Positions 22,625-32,623 are shown, numbered from the stretch's first letter. The stretch is 45,142 bases of DNA from an uncultured Solirubrobacteraceae bacterium (GCA_902806175.1 CADCVQ010000164.1:1-45142); one strand, 5' to 3'. Notes: generated by a model from the letters alone, not told the origin. A program made the numbers and translations.

Positions 22625-22804
22625 TCAGTCACCGCCGGCGGTCGCGGCCTTCTCTTCCCCGGCGGCCTGGCAGCCCGGGCAACGCATCCCGCTGACGCGG
22701 CCGTCGTCCTTGACGACCGTCCACTCGGCGAACTCGGGCCGGTTGGAGGGCGGAACGGGTCGTCCGCACGTGTCGCATCGCGAGAGATCAGCAGGTGCGG
22801 CCAT
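22625..22804 (-). CDS. 59-residue zinc-ribbon protein
   Basis: The ATG at 22804 has GAGGAGG 7 bases upstream. The protein reads RCDTCGRPVPPS, then EWTVVKDDGRVSG, then RCPGCQAAGEE. Two CxxC pairs about 30 residues apart form a classic zinc ribbon, followed by a short tail. It is probably a small nucleic-acid- or protein-binding factor. A decayed fragment lies upstream on the same strand. Confidence 0.75.
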   Translation of the reverse strand: MAAPADLSRCDTCGRPVPPSNRPEFAEWTVVKDDGRVSGMRCPGCQAAGEEKAATAGGD

Positions 22805-22834
22805 GTCTCGTCCTCCTCATGCTCGTAGGTGGGC

Positions 22835-23038
22835 TCAGGGCGAGTGCCCGGCGCCATGCTCGCCCTCGGCCATACCCGATCCGGCGAGCTGCTTGCGCAC
22901 GGCCGAGATCTCCCGCTGCTGGGCGGTGACGATGGCGCGCGCGAGCGTCTTCCAGGTGCCGATCTGCCTCGCGCATCTCCGCGATCTCGGCCTTCTGCGC
23001 CTCTTCGGCCGCCCGCAGGTTGATCGGTGTTGCGATCA
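22835..23038 (-). pseudogene. Decayed DUF305-like fragment with a frame change
   Basis: On the minus strand one frame gives EEAQKAEIAEMREA and a shifted frame gives LARAIVTAQQREISAVRKQL followed by GMAEGEHGAGHSP and a stop. Both stretches resemble the C-terminal helix of DUF305 proteins (AQxxEIxxM). No single frame joins them and no ribosome site precedes the ATG at 23038. I read this as a remnant; it could be two overlapping spurious frames. Confidence 0.35.
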
Positions 23039-23045
23039 TCCGCCG

Positions 23046-24095
23046 GTGCCCACGCAACTGCGGCTCGGCGTCCTGGACCAGTCCCCCGTCGCCGAGGGGT
23101 CCTCGCGGTCGCAGGCCCTGCGCAACACGCTGGACCTCGCCGCGCTGGCCGACCGCCGCGGCTACCACCGCTACTGGGTCGCCGAGCACCACGGGGCTGC
23201 GCTGCTCGCCGGGACGAGCCCGGAGGCGCTGATCGGGCCGATCGCGGCGCTGACGTCGCAGATCCGCGTCGGAAGCGGCGGCGTCATGCTGCCGCACTAC
23301 AGCCCGTTCAAGGTCGCCGAGACCTTCAGCGTGCTCAGCGGCCTGTTTCCCGAGCGCATCGACCTCGGCATCGGTCGCACGGACGGCACCGACGACCCAA
23401 TCCCGGTCTTCGCCCTGCAACGCGACCGCAACCACCCGGCCCTCGATGACTTCGGCAGCCAGCTCACAGAGCTGCTCGCCTACCTGCACTCCGGATTTCC
23501 GGCGGAGCATCCGTTCACGGGGCTGCCGGCCCTGCTGCCCGGCCGCCCCGAGGGTCCGGCGCCCTGGCTGCTGGGATCCTCGGCACAGAGCGCCGTATGG
23601 GCGGCGCAGCTCGGGCTGCCCTACGCGTTCGCGGACTTCATCAACCCGGGCGGCGGCGTCGACATCGTCAAGCTCTACCGCGAGCGCTTCACGGCCTCGG
23701 AGCGACTGCGCGTTCCGCGTGTGCTCGTCGCGGTGTGGGCGCTGTGCGCCGACAGCGCCGAGGAGGCGGACGCGCTGGCCGCGAGCGCCCGGATGGTCGC
23801 GGTGCTGGCGCGGCGCGGGACGTCGGTGCCGGTACCGCCCGTGCAGACCGCGCTGCAGTTCGTCCAGCGGCGAGCGGGCGAGGCGGTGCCGGCCCGCGCG
23901 CCGGGCAAGCGCATGGTCGTCGGCGCGCCGGCCGCGGTTCGCGACGACCTGCAGCAGCTCGCCGCCGACTACGGCGTCGACGAGCTGCTCGTGGTGACGG
24001 TGACGCACGAGCACCTCGCCCGGCGCCGTTCCTACGAGCTGCTCGCAGATGCGTTCGCGCTCGTCGGCGAGCGCGACGCGGCGAGCGACCCGTGA
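23046..24095 (+). CDS. Luciferase-like flavin-dependent oxidoreductase
   Basis: The 349-residue protein belongs to the bacterial luciferase-like monooxygenase family. It begins RLGVLDQSPVAEG and has the substrate-barrel strand RYWVAEHHG, then IRVGSGGVMLPHYSPFKVAE and FPERIDLGIGRTDG, with a flavin-phosphate-like APWLLGSSAQSA later. These enzymes use reduced FMN or F420. The RVGSGGVML and WVAEHH motifs fit the subgroup often annotated as MsnO8-like. The GTG at 23046 is the natural start; the longer frame upstream is noncoding. Its stop codon lies inside the left arm of repeat copy C. Confidence 0.88.
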   Translation: MPTQLRLGVLDQSPVAEGSSRSQALRNTLDLAALADRRGYHRYWVAEHHGAALLAGTSPEALIGPIAALTSQIRVGSGGVMLPHYSPFKVAETFSVLSGLFPERIDLGIGRTDGTDDPIPVFALQRDRNHPALDDFGSQLTELLAYLHSGFPAEHPFTGLPALLPGRPEGPAPWLLGSSAQSAVWAAQLGLPYAFADFINPGGGVDIVKLYRERFTASERLRVPRVLVAVWALCADSAEEADALAASARMVAVLARRGTSVPVPPVQTALQFVQRRAGEAVPARAPGKRMVVGAPAAVRDDLQQLAADYGVDELLVVTVTHEHLARRRSYELLADAFALVGERDAASDP

Positions 24096-24207
24096 CAGGG
24101 AGGTGTCACGGGCCGCCGCCGTTGTGGTCGACGCCCACGTGGTGGGCGCCCGAGTCGACGGAGGAGGACGACTCCGCACATATATGACCGAAACATCTAC
24201 CTCCCGT
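24089..24207 (+). repeat. Structured repeat, copy C
   Basis: A perfect 9-bp stem, CCCGTGACA (24089-24097) with TGTCACGGG (24104-24112), has loop GGGAGG and includes the stop codon of the flavin oxidoreductase. Box 1, GGTGTCACGGGCCGC, is at 24102-24116; a hairpin GCCCAC-GTG-GTGGGC lies inside a GTCGAC dyad. Then come GGAGGAGG and box 2, ACATATATGAC, at 24178-24188, 76 bp after box 1. Here it could also work as a terminator. The rest of the gap to 24383 shows nothing else. Confidence 0.7.
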
Positions 24208-24383
24208 CAAGGCCTACGGCGCGGGACGGTGACGCAAGGTGGAGTTCTCGAGGACGGCGATGAGGCCGCCGATCCCGTCGACTGGGTGAGGAACTCGACG
24301 AGCAGCGGGCAGGCGCGTACCGCGGGCCGGCTGACCGAGGCCACGGCGCGTTGACCTCTGACGCCAGCCGTAGCATCGGGCCG

Positions 24384-24959
24384 ATGCGGCGGATCGCGGT
24401 CATCGGTTGCGGGGGAGCGGGCAAGACCACGCTCGCCAACGAGCTGGGCCGGCGTCTGGGCCTGCCTGTTCTTCACGTCGACGGGTTCTATTGGCAGCAG
24501 CGACCCGGCGGCGGACAGGTGGAGTCGACGCCCGAGCAATGGCGTCGCATCCACGAAGAGATGATCGGCGGCGAGCGGTGGGTGATCGACGGGATGAAGG
24601 TCGGCGTTCTACCCGCACGGCTCGCGGCTGCGGACACCGTCATCTTCCTTGATCTCGGCGCGTGGCGCTGCCTGTGGGGCGTGCTGCGGCGGCGGCTTCG
24701 CCACCGCGGTCAGATGCGTCCCGACATCGGCGTGTACGACCGCATCACCACGGCGTTCATACGCTGGATCTGGTCGTTTGACAAGACCATCCGGCCGCGG
24801 ATCCTGGGGCTGCTCGCCGACTGCTCGTGCGATGTCGTGACGCTGCGAAGCCGGGCCGAGGTCCGAGCGTTCCTGCGGGCGCAGCCGGCTGCGCAGGACG
24901 GTGGGCGGCCGATCGGTCTTGCGTCAGTCGCTGAACGGCAGCATCTGCTCCACCCCTGA
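24384..24959 (+). CDS. P-loop nucleoside-kinase-like protein (topology modulation/FlaR-like)
   Basis: The 191-residue protein opens with the P-loop IGCGGAGKTTLANELGRRLG and HVDGFYW. It continues with STPEQWRRIHEEMIGGERWVIDGM and a Walker-B-like TVIFLDL, then an Arg-rich lid (LRRRLRHRGQ). This pattern matches small adenylate-kinase-like proteins often annotated as topology modulation proteins, whose substrate is unknown. The ATG at 24384 was chosen over an upstream TTG because the P-loop strand begins there. The 3' end overlaps the convergent STAS gene by 36 bp. Confidence 0.78.
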   Translation: MRRIAVIGCGGAGKTTLANELGRRLGLPVLHVDGFYWQQRPGGGQVESTPEQWRRIHEEMIGGERWVIDGMKVGVLPARLAAADTVIFLDLGAWRCLWGVLRRRLRHRGQMRPDIGVYDRITTAFIRWIWSFDKTIRPRILGLLADCSCDVVTLRSRAEVRAFLRAQPAAQDGGRPIGLASVAERQHLLHP

Positions 24960-25292
24960 GATCTCAAGCACGCGCTGCACGCTGCGCGGGCCGCGCCGCA
25001 GCGACAGCCGGTCGGCGTGCGCGCGTGACCGCGCGTCGGCGCTGAGGATCAGCCGCACGCCCGTGGAGTCTATGAACGTCAGGCCTGACAGGTCGAGCAC
25101 GATCGACGTGGCGTCGCTTGCCTCGACGCGCGCGAGCTCTTCCTCGACGCTGTCGGCGTTGGCCAGGTCAAGCTCGCCGAACAGGCCGATGACGTGCTCG
25201 GCGCCGTTGCGCGCGGACGCCATCGTGAAGTGCCCGGGCCCGAACGGTTGGGCGGCGCGCGAGGGCTGGTCTGGTGAGCGGTGGTCGGCCAT
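24924..25292 (-). CDS. STAS-domain anti-sigma factor antagonist
   Basis: The 122-residue protein has a STAS fold: IGLFGELDLANADSVEEEL, then SIVLDLSGLTFIDSTGVRLIL with the phosphorylatable Ser in the DSTG motif, and LSLRRGPRSVQRVLEISGVE. SpoIIAA/RsbV-like proteins bind an anti-sigma kinase to free a sigma factor under stress. No kinase or sigma gene is adjacent. The first 25 residues are an unconserved extension, so the ATG at 25223 near FTMASARN is an alternative start. The 188-bp gap upstream to 25480 shows nothing I can name. Confidence 0.85.
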   Translation of the reverse strand: MADHRSPDQPSRAAQPFGPGHFTMASARNGAEHVIGLFGELDLANADSVEEELARVEASDATSIVLDLSGLTFIDSTGVRLILSADARSRAHADRLSLRRGPRSVQRVLEISGVEQMLPFSD

Positions 25293-25480
25293 CAGTTCCG
25301 AGCATCAGGTACCGAAGTCCGGCCGCCCTGGTGCCGAGCAGAAGCGTTGCGCGGTTCACGCGGGGCGTCGCGTCCGGGGGCGAACGCGCGCGACCCCTCC
25401 AAGCGCGATTCTAGGGCGTGTGCGGCGGCGCTGCTACGTGTGCGCGCCGCGCACCGGGCCCGGCCGGCGGCCGGGAATGG

Positions 25481-26482
25481 CTACGCCTTGTCGAACTTCG
25501 TCGTGTCGCGCGGCTGCATGAACGGCTCCTGGGCGGGGTCCATGCCGCGCTTGATCTGGCGCCCGCGCTCGACCTCGGCGTTCAGCTCGGCGCCGAGCAG
25601 CACCGCGATGTTCGAGATCCACAGCCACGTCAGAAAGACGATCACGCCGCCGAGCGTCCCGTAGGTCTTGTTGTAGGAGCCGAAGTTCGCCACGTAGAAG
25701 GCAAATGCCGCCGATGCGATCAGCCAGATGACGACCGCCGCGATCGCGCCCGGGCTGACCCAGCGAAAGCGCGGGTGCTTGACGTTCGGCGCGGCGTAGA
25801 AGAGGAAGGCGAGCATCGCCATGAAGACGAGCGCGATGACCGGCCACTTGGCGATGTTCCAGACGGCCACCGCGGTGCTGCCGAGGCCGACGACGTCGCC
25901 GACCGTCTCTGCCAGCGGCCCCGTCACGACGACCGCGACGGCGCAGAGGGCGAGCAGCAGGACCATCACGATCGTCACGCCGAGCTGCAACGGCCGGACC
26001 TTCCAGAACGGCCGGCCCTCGTCGATCTCATAGATCGCGTTCGACGCGCGGATGAACGCGCCGACGTAGTTCGACGCCGACCACAGCGCCGCCGCGAGCC
26101 CCACGATCGCCAGCAAGCCGCCGGAGGACTTGCTGTTCTGCAGGCCCTGGAGGGCGCTCGTCGCGATCTCCTTCGCCTGACCGGGCGCCACCTGGCCGAT
26201 GTTGTCGATCAGCGGTTGCGTCGCCGACGCGCCGACGAGGCCGAGCAGCGAGACGAGCACGAGCAGCCCGGGAAACAACGACAGAATGCCGTAGTAGGTG
26301 AGCGCGGCCGCCCAGTCGGTGAGGTTGTCCTCCTTGAACTCGCTGAACGTGCGCTTGAGCACCCCGGTCCACGAGCGCTTGTCGAGCTCCACCGGGCTGT
26401 CGGGGTCGTCGCCGCGGCGCGCGGCCTGATCGGTCTGCCCGTCTGAACCCTTCAGCTCGCGCTCGCTCGTCTTGTGCGCCAT
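25481..26482 (-). CDS. YihY/BrkB family inner-membrane protein
   Basis: The 333-residue protein has six predicted transmembrane segments and the family signature DWAAALTYYGILSLFPGLL near residue 57. It has LLAIVGLAAALWSASNYVGAF later and an AIAAVVIWLIASAAFAFYVANF helix near the end. The family was once called ribonuclease BN, but it is a membrane protein of unknown, perhaps transport, function. The N-terminal 40 residues and the C-terminal tail are hydrophilic. Divergent from metF. Confidence 0.88.
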   Translation of the reverse strand: MAHKTSERELKGSDGQTDQAARRGDDPDSPVELDKRSWTGVLKRTFSEFKEDNLTDWAAALTYYGILSLFPGLLVLVSLLGLVGASATQPLIDNIGQVAPGQAKEIATSALQGLQNSKSSGGLLAIVGLAAALWSASNYVGAFIRASNAIYEIDEGRPFWKVRPLQLGVTIVMVLLLALCAVAVVVTGPLAETVGDVVGLGSTAVAVWNIAKWPVIALVFMAMLAFLFYAAPNVKHPRFRWVSPGAIAAVVIWLIASAAFAFYVANFGSYNKTYGTLGGVIVFLTWLWISNIAVLLGAELNAEVERGRQIKRGMDPAQEPFMQPRDTTKFDKA

Positions 26483-26664
26483 CGAGGCCTGCGGTTACCC
26501 CAGCAGGCGCTCGCCGACACCCGCCCGGCGGGGCGGCGACGGCGGGGCCTGTCGCGCCCCTACCATCGACGGCGGGCGCGAAGACGGCGCGTAACCGATC
26601 GACTTGCTCGTCCGGCAGGTAGACGAACAAGTATCTTTGGCACCTCTGCGAGGGAGACCCGACC

Positions 26665-27573
26665 GTGACGAAGCTGCGTGACATCTACGCCCGCGACGGG
26701 CTGACGTTCTCGATCGAGTTCTTCCCACCGAAGACCGACGAGGGCATGGAGAGCCTGTTCAGCGAGCTCCAGGAGCTCAAGAAGCTCCACCCCGACTTCG
26801 TCTCGGTGACCTACGGCGCCGGCGGCTCGACGCAGGACCGCACGATGGACATCGTCAGGCGGATGAAGTGGCGCGAGAAGGTCGAGGTCATGTGCCACCT
26901 GACGATCGTCAACCAGCCCCGGCATGTCGTCAAGGAGCTGATCGGCGACCTGTGGGGCAACGACATCGAGAACGTCATCGCGCTCGCGGGAGATCCGCCT
27001 GAGGGCGTCGACGCGCCGTGGACGCCGCACCCCGACGGCTTCCAGAACTCGCGCGAGCTCGTCAACACGATCCGGCGCGGCCAGAGTGGGTGGTTTGACA
27101 CCTTCTCGGTCGCCGTCGCCGGTTTCCCCGAGGTTCATCCGCGCGCCGAGAGCCGCGAATCGGACCTGCGCTACCTCAAGGAGAAGGTCGACGCGGGCGC
27201 CGACGTGATCATCACGCAGCTGTTCTTCGACAACGAGGACTACTACCGCTACGTCGAGGACTGCCGCGCGATCGGCATCGAGGTCCCGATCGTGCCCGGC
27301 ATGCTCCCGATCAAGTCCGCGCCGCAGTGCCGGCGCTTCACCAGCCTGTGCGGCGCGAAGATCCCGCCGCGCCTGGACGAGCTGCTGACCAGGGTCGGGG
27401 ACAACGACGAGGCAGCGGTCGAGATGGGCATCCAGTACTGCACCGAGCAGTGCCAGGGGCTGCTGGACTTCGGCGTCCCGGGCTTTCACTTCTACTCGCT
27501 GAACAGGTCGCGCTCGGTGACCGCGATCCACGAGAACCTGAATCTCGGCGCGCTGACGGCCGCGCCCGCCTGA
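26665..27573 (+). CDS. metF: Methylenetetrahydrofolate reductase
   Basis: The 302-residue flavoprotein reduces 5,10-methylene-THF to 5-methyl-THF for methionine synthesis. It shows [10 protein letters not shown] with the catalytic Glu, [49 protein letters not shown] and [10 protein letters not shown]. Length equals that of bacterial MetF. The GTG at 26665 follows GAGGGAGA. Other one-carbon genes (glyA, GcvT-like, metK) lie within 8 kb but not in one operon. Confidence 0.95.
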   Translation: MTKLRDIYARDGLTFSIEFFPPKTDEGMESLFSELQELKKLHPDFVSVTYGAGGSTQDRTMDIVRRMKWREKVEVMCHLTIVNQPRHVVKELIGDLWGNDIENVIALAGDPPEGVDAPWTPHPDGFQNSRELVNTIRRGQSGWFDTFSVAVAGFPEVHPRAESRESDLRYLKEKVDAGADVIITQLFFDNEDYYRYVEDCRAIGIEVPIVPGMLPIKSAPQCRRFTSLCGAKIPPRLDELLTRVGDNDEAAVEMGIQYCTEQCQGLLDFGVPGFHFYSLNRSRSVTAIHENLNLGALTAAPA

Positions 27574-27629
27574 CGCGCCAGGTACGAACTTCAGTACTAG
27601 CGCGGTTGCCCGCGCGCACCCGGGCGGCG

Positions 27630-29636
27630 ATGATCGACGCCGTGCGACGACATGCCGCCTGGCTGCTGGTGCTCCTCACGGTCGCGATCGGCATTTTCGT
27701 GGTCGTGCTCGACTTCATGAGCCCGGGCAACATCGACGCCGAGTGGGTGACCTACGTGTTCCCGCTCGCCGCCCTGATGTCGACCGGCGTGGGAGCTGTG
27801 CTGGCGATCAAGCGCGGCGAGAACCCGATCGGCTGGCTGCTGCTCGTCAACGGGCTCGTGATCGCGCTCAGCGGGGTGGCGACCGAATATGCGACCTACG
27901 GGCTGCTCACAGATCCGGGCTCGCTGCCGGGCGCAGAGTTCGCGGCGCTCGCCAACCAGGCCATGTGGCCCGTGCTGTTCGCGCCGCTGGCCGCCGTCGC
28001 CTTCGTCTTTCCAGACGGTCACCTGCCGTCACCGCGCTGGCGCCGCATCGCGATCGTCCTCGGCGCGCTGTTCGCCCTGCAGCAGGTGCTGCTGTTCTTC
28101 GCGCCGCGCCCGCTCGAGGAGCCGTTCGACGCGTACTCGCCACCGCTGCCGCAGGTCTCCGACGCGATCTTCGCGCCGCTCTTCGGCCTCACGTCGATCG
28201 CCATGCTCGCGACGCTCGTCGCCGCCGCCCTCGCCGTGCGGACGCGCAAGCGCCGCGCGACGGGGCTCGAGCGCCAGCAGATCAAGGTACTCGCCTATGC
28301 GGCCACGCTGATCCCGCTCGCCGTCGCCGCGGGATGGGCCGAGAGCATGATCTCCGGCCGCGCCGACACCGCGGCGGTCGCCGGCCTCGTGGCCGTCCTG
28401 ATCGCCGTCCCGCTGGCGATCGGTGTCGCCGTCATGCGCTACCGGCTCTACGAGATCGACCGCGTCATCAACCGCACGCTGGTCTACGTGACCCTGACCG
28501 TGCTGCTGGCGGCGACCTACGCCATCGTGTCGCTCGCGGTCGGCGTCGCACTGGGCGGAGGCTCCACGCTGCCGACAGCGGGCGCGACGCTGGCCGTCGC
28601 GCTCACGTTCGGGAGGCTGCGCGGCTACGTACAACGGATCGTCGACCGCCGCTTCAACCGCGCGCGCTACGAGGGCCTGCGCCGCGTGGAGCGCCATCTG
28701 CTCAGCCTGCGCGCCGGTCGTGCCATGCCCGAGTCGACCGGCGACGTACTGGCCGAGGCGCTCGGCGATCCCGACCTCGAGCTGCTCTTCGCGCTGCCCG
28801 ACGGCGGCGGCTATGTCGACGCCCAGGGCCGCGCCGCCAAGACGTATCCCGAGGGCGAACGTGTCGTGACGCCGGTCCGCCATGGGGATCTCGCTCTCGG
28901 CGCCGTCCGCCACGACCCGGCGCTCACCGAGCAGCCCGACCTGCTCGACAGCGTGATCACGGCCGCCGGCCTCGCGATCGAGATCGCGCGCCTGCGGGCG
29001 GAGGTGCGCCGGCGCCTGGCCCAGGTCGAGGAGTCGCGCGCGCGGATCGTGACGGCCGGCTACGAGGAGCGCCGGCGGCTCGAGCGCGACCTGCACGACG
29101 GCGCGCAACAGCGGCTCGTCTCGATCGGCTTGGCGATCCGCCACATCCAGGGGCGGCTCGGCGCGCAGGGCGGCGATCTCGACGCCGAGCTCGACGCGAC
29201 CGTCAACGAGGTCACGCGCGCGATCGAGGAGCTGCGCGAGCTCGCGCGCGGCGTGCGGCCGGCCTGCCTCGACGACGGCCTCGCGCCCGCGCTGCGCGAG
29301 CTCGCCTCGCGCACGCCGCTGCCGACCGAGGTCACGGCGACGAGCGAGCGCTTCGAAGAGGGCGTCGAGGCGGCCGCCTACTTCGTCGCCAGCGAGGCGC
29401 TGACGAACTCCGTCAAGCACGCGCGCGCGTCGCGGCTGACCGTCAGCGCCGAGCGCCACAACGGCAGCCTCGTGCTGTGCATCAGCGACGACGGCGTCGG
29501 CGGTGCCGTCGCGGCAGAGCGCTCCGGCCTGGCGGGGATCACCGATCGTGTCGCCGCGCTCGGCGGCACGCTGCGCGTCTGGAGCCCGCGCGGAAGCGGC
29601 ACCCAGGTGACGGCGGAGCTGCCGTGCGCATCGTGA
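27630..29636 (+). CDS. Membrane sensor histidine kinase, NarL/DesK type
   Basis: The 668-residue kinase has an N-terminal membrane region with about seven to nine transmembrane segments (residues ~8-330), then a GAF-like cytoplasmic stretch without clear ligand residues. HisKA_3 dimerisation carries the phosphorylated His in [17 protein letters not shown], and a HATPase domain has NSVKHARA (N box), DDGVGG (G1) and GLAGITDRV (G2). It is full-length for this class. The ATG at 27630 has no clear ribosome site. It overlaps the response regulator by 13 bp and forms a two-component pair with it. The signal is unknown. Confidence 0.9.
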   Translation: MIDAVRRHAAWLLVLLTVAIGIFVVVLDFMSPGNIDAEWVTYVFPLAALMSTGVGAVLAIKRGENPIGWLLLVNGLVIALSGVATEYATYGLLTDPGSLPGAEFAALANQAMWPVLFAPLAAVAFVFPDGHLPSPRWRRIAIVLGALFALQQVLLFFAPRPLEEPFDAYSPPLPQVSDAIFAPLFGLTSIAMLATLVAAALAVRTRKRRATGLERQQIKVLAYAATLIPLAVAAGWAESMISGRADTAAVAGLVAVLIAVPLAIGVAVMRYRLYEIDRVINRTLVYVTLTVLLAATYAIVSLAVGVALGGGSTLPTAGATLAVALTFGRLRGYVQRIVDRRFNRARYEGLRRVERHLLSLRAGRAMPESTGDVLAEALGDPDLELLFALPDGGGYVDAQGRAAKTYPEGERVVTPVRHGDLALGAVRHDPALTEQPDLLDSVITAAGLAIEIARLRAEVRRRLAQVEESRARIVTAGYEERRRLERDLHDGAQQRLVSIGLAIRHIQGRLGAQGGDLDAELDATVNEVTRAIEELRELARGVRPACLDDGLAPALRELASRTPLPTEVTATSERFEEGVEAAAYFVASEALTNSVKHARASRLTVSAERHNGSLVLCISDDGVGGAVAAERSGLAGITDRVAALGGTLRVWSPRGSGTQVTAELPCAS

Positions 29637-30271
29637 TCGCCGAGGACCAGGCGCTGCTGCGGGCCGGGCTGGCGCGGTTGTTCGAGGACGCCGGCCATGA
29701 GGTCGTCGCGTCCGTCGACGACGCCGACCGGCTGCGCGCCGCCGTCAGCGAGCACGAGCCCGATCTCGCCGTGGTCGACGTCCGCATGCCGCCCTCCTTC
29801 ACCGACGAGGGCATGCGCGCCGCGCGCTGGATCCGCGAGGCCCACCCCGGGATCGGCGTGTTCGTGCTCTCCCAGCACATCGAGACGACGGGCGCCGTCG
29901 GCCTCGTCTCGCAGGGCGGCTTCGGCTACTTCCTCAAGGACCGGGTGCTCGACGTCGGCGAGTTCCTCGAGGCGGCGCAGCGGGTCGCGCGCGGCGGCTC
30001 GGCGCTGGATCCGCGCGTGGTGGCGTCGCTCGTCGGCGGCCAGGCGTCCGACGGCCTCGAGGCGCTCAGCGAGCGCGAGCGCGAGGTGCTCTCGCTCATG
30101 GCCCAGGGACTGACGAACCAGGCCATCGCGGCGCGGCTCGTGCTCACGGAGCGGACGGTCGAGAGCCATGTGCGCAGCGTGCTGATGAAGCTCGATCTGT
30201 CCGGGGGCGAGGGCGGACACCGCCGCGTGCTCGCCGTGCTCGCGTACCTGCGCGCCGCCGACGCTGCGTAG
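29624..30271 (+). CDS. LuxR/NarL-family response regulator
   Basis: The 215-residue regulator has a receiver domain with acidic residues AED, the phosphoacceptor Asp in [11 protein letters not shown] and Lys in YFLKDRV. A LuxR-type DNA-binding domain follows, [21 protein letters not shown], then the recognition helix [16 protein letters not shown]. It starts at a GTG inside the end of the kinase gene. A weak hairpin, CACGGG with CCCGTG at 30299-30316, follows its stop. Confidence 0.92.
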   Translation: MRIVIAEDQALLRAGLARLFEDAGHEVVASVDDADRLRAAVSEHEPDLAVVDVRMPPSFTDEGMRAARWIREAHPGIGVFVLSQHIETTGAVGLVSQGGFGYFLKDRVLDVGEFLEAAQRVARGGSALDPRVVASLVGGQASDGLEALSEREREVLSLMAQGLTNQAIAARLVLTERTVESHVRSVLMKLDLSGGEGGHRRVLAVLAYLRAADAA

Positions 30272-30388
30272 TAGCACGCAGCGCGATTGCGGTGCGATCA
30301 CGGGCAAGGTCCCGTGCTGGCGTCGATGGCAGGGGGGCGGATCGCGCATAGCTTCGGGGTCGTCCGCAACCCACTGAAGGAGACGCTC

Positions 30389-30688
30389 ATGGACGCCACC
30401 ATCAACCGCTCAGTCGACGTCAGCGAGAACCGCCCGCGCCCCGGTCTTGCGCTGGTTCTCGCCGTGCTGTCGATCCCGGGGTCGACGCTGGTGTGGGACC
30501 TCGACGTCCCGGTGCCCGGCTTCTGGATCGGCGGTCCGCTCGGCGTCGCGGCGATCATCCTCGCGCTCCGCGCCCGGCGCGAGCCGATCGGCAAGGCCGG
30601 CCGCGGGATGGCGCTGGCCGCACTGATCCTCGCCGGGCTCGCGCTCGGTCAGATGGCGATCGTGACGATCGTCTCCCTCGCCAGCTGA
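30389..30688 (+). CDS. Small two-helix membrane protein (DUF4190-like)
   Basis: The 99-residue protein has an N-terminal hydrophilic stretch, a first hydrophobic segment (ALVLAVLSIPGSTLVW), a short polar loop, IGGPLGVAAIILALRARRE and a last helix (MALAALILAGLALGQMAIV). The AIILALRARRE turn resembles DUF4190 proteins, in which two helices flank a basic loop. AAGGAG lies 7 bases before the ATG. It follows the two-component pair and may be one of its targets; this is only positional. Confidence 0.68.
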   Translation: MDATINRSVDVSENRPRPGLALVLAVLSIPGSTLVWDLDVPVPGFWIGGPLGVAAIILALRARREPIGKAGRGMALAALILAGLALGQMAIVTIVSLAS

Positions 30689-30703
30689 GGCCGGGTGTCC
30701 TTC

Positions 30704-31225
30704 ATGCCCTACGTCAGCACGAGCCGCACCGCACGCACCGTCCTCGCCGCCGTCGCCGTGGCGGCGCTCGCCCTCCTCGCCCTCGCGATTGGTGAGCGCG
30801 CGCCGGCCTCCGCACAGGATCCGGCGGGGACCGTCCTGAAGCTCACGGGGCTCGAGAAGGGCTCGACGTTCAAGCACATCCGCAACACGAAGAGCGCGTC
30901 GCAGCGGGCCAACCTGCTGGGCGACCTGATCGTCTTCACGAACGCGCTCGCCGACACCGGCGGCAAGGTCGTCGGCAGGCTGCACGTGAAGTGCGTCACC
31001 ACGACCGGCTCGAGCAACTTCCTCAAGTCCAAGCTGACGTGCGACGGCGTGATGACGCTGCCCGGCGGGACGATGACGTTGCAGGCCATCACGGGCCCCG
31101 CCAGCCAGACCACCAACGGCGCGATCACCGGCGGGACCGGCGTCTACGCCAACGCCCGCGGCGTGTTCGCCTCCACCGAGCGCCGCAGCGGCGGCTCGGA
31201 CGACACGATCACCCTCGTTCCGTAG
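30704..31225 (+). CDS. Secreted allene-oxide-cyclase/dirigent-like barrel protein
   Basis: The ~173-residue protein has a cleavable signal peptide (ending near PASAQD) and a beta-rich body. The body has LGDLIVFTNAL, GRLHVKCVTTTG, KLTCDGVMTLPGG and ITGGTGVYANARGVF, the pattern of the allene oxide cyclase barrel/dirigent-like family found in secreted actinobacterial proteins. Two Cys residues may form a disulfide. A GTG at 30695 is an alternative start. Function in bacteria is unknown. Confidence 0.68.
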   Translation: MPYVSTSRTARTVLAAVAVAALALLALAIGERAPASAQDPAGTVLKLTGLEKGSTFKHIRNTKSASQRANLLGDLIVFTNALADTGGKVVGRLHVKCVTTTGSSNFLKSKLTCDGVMTLPGGTMTLQAITGPASQTTNGAITGGTGVYANARGVFASTERRSGGSDDTITLVP

Positions 31226-31244
31226 GGGGCCGGCGCGGCACGAT

Positions 31245-31268
31245 GCCGGCGGGCGAAAGCCCGCCGGC
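31245..31268. terminator. Perfect 10-bp hairpin with GAAA loop
   Basis: GCCGGCGGGC (31245-31254) and GCCCGCCGGC (31259-31268) pair perfectly around GAAA. It lies between the stops of the secreted barrel protein gene and the convergent glyA, so it likely terminates both. Confidence 0.8.
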
Positions 31269-31279
31269 TCGTCGCGTTC

Positions 31280-32566
31280 TCAGACCGCGGCCGCGGCGTT
31301 CAGGTGCGGGTACAGCGGATACTTCTCGGCGAGAGCGCGGGTGCGCTCCGACAGCGCCGCGACGTCGGACGGCCCGAACGGCCCCGTCAGCGCCTCGCTG
31401 ATGACCTTTCCGATCTCGCGGAAGTCGTCGACCTGCAGGCCGCGCGTCGCCATCGCCGACGCGCCGATCCGCAGGCCCGAGGTGATCATCGCCGGGCGCG
31501 GGTCGTTCGGAACGGCGTTGCGGTTGACGGTGATGCCGATCTCGTCCAGGCGGCTTTCGGCGTCGGGGCCGGCGAGCTCGGAGTCGCGCAGGTCGGCGAG
31601 CACGAGGTGCACGTCGGTGCCGCCCGTGAGCACCTTGACGCCGGCGGCCATGAGCTCCTCGGCCAGAACCGCGGCGCCGGCACGCGTGCGGCGCTGGCGC
31701 TCGCGGAACAGCTCGGTGCCGGCGATCTTCAGCGACACCGCCTTGCCCGCGATGATGTGCATGAGCGGTCCGCCCTGCTGTCCGGGGAAGACGGCCGTGT
31801 TGATCGGCTTGGCCCACTCTTCGGTGGAGAGGATCATGCCGCCGCGTGCGCCGCCGAGCGTCTTGTGGACCGTGGTCGTGACGACGTCGGCGTGGGGGAC
31901 GGGGCTGGGATGCTCGCCCGCGGCGACGAGGCCCGCGAAGTGCGCCATGTCGACCATGAACAGGGCCCCGACGGAGTCCGCGATCTCGCGAAAGCGCGCC
32001 CAGTCGAGCTCGCGCGGATAGGCCGACCAGCCGCCGACGATCAGCTGCGGGCGCTCCTGCTCGGCGATCTTCTGCAGCGCGTCCATGTCGACGCGCGAGT
32101 CCTCGTCGCTGACGCCATAGGCGACGACCTCGTAGAGCTTGCCGGAGAAGTTCAGCTTCATCCCGTGCGTCAGGTGGCCGCCGTGGTCGAGGCGCATGCC
32201 GAGGATCTTGTCGCCGGGGTTGATCATCGCCATCATCGCTGCGGCATTCGCGCTCGCGCCGCCGTTGGGCTGGACGTTGGCGTGCTCGGCGCCGAAGACG
32301 TCCTTCGCGCGCTGGATCGCGAGGCGCTCGACATCGTCGACGAACTCACAGCCGCCGTAGTAGCGCTTGCCCGGCAGGCCCTCGGCGTACTTGTTCGTCA
32401 GGGTCGAGCCCTGGCAGTCCATGACAGCCTGGGGAACGAAGTTCTCCGAGGCGATCATCTCGAGCGTCGTCTCCTGCCTGCGTGCCTCGTCGCGGAGAAG
32501 CTGCGCTATCTCTGGATCGACTTCGCTGACGGGCTTGGTGAAATGGTCCGGTCCCAGATCGGTCAT
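31280..32566 (-). CDS. glyA: Serine hydroxymethyltransferase
   Basis: The 428-residue PLP enzyme interconverts serine and glycine, loading one-carbon units on tetrahydrofolate. It shows [33 protein letters not shown], the PLP lysine in [16 protein letters not shown], and [13 protein letters not shown] at the C-terminus. Length and motifs are typical of bacterial GlyA. The upstream gene on the same strand is a GcvT-like folate protein, which fits one-carbon metabolism. Confidence 0.97.
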   Translation of the reverse strand: MTDLGPDHFTKPVSEVDPEIAQLLRDEARRQETTLEMIASENFVPQAVMDCQGSTLTNKYAEGLPGKRYYGGCEFVDDVERLAIQRAKDVFGAEHANVQPNGGASANAAAMMAMINPGDKILGMRLDHGGHLTHGMKLNFSGKLYEVVAYGVSDEDSRVDMDALQKIAEQERPQLIVGGWSAYPRELDWARFREIADSVGALFMVDMAHFAGLVAAGEHPSPVPHADVVTTTVHKTLGGARGGMILSTEEWAKPINTAVFPGQQGGPLMHIIAGKAVSLKIAGTELFRERQRRTRAGAAVLAEELMAAGVKVLTGGTDVHLVLADLRDSELAGPDAESRLDEIGITVNRNAVPNDPRPAMITSGLRIGASAMATRGLQVDDFREIGKVISEALTGPFGPSDVAALSERTRALAEKYPLYPHLNAAAAV

Positions 32567-32623
32567 GGGCCTGACGGTATCAGCGCCACTTCGAGGCGCG
32601 AAGAGCGTTCCGGTGACGCGAGC

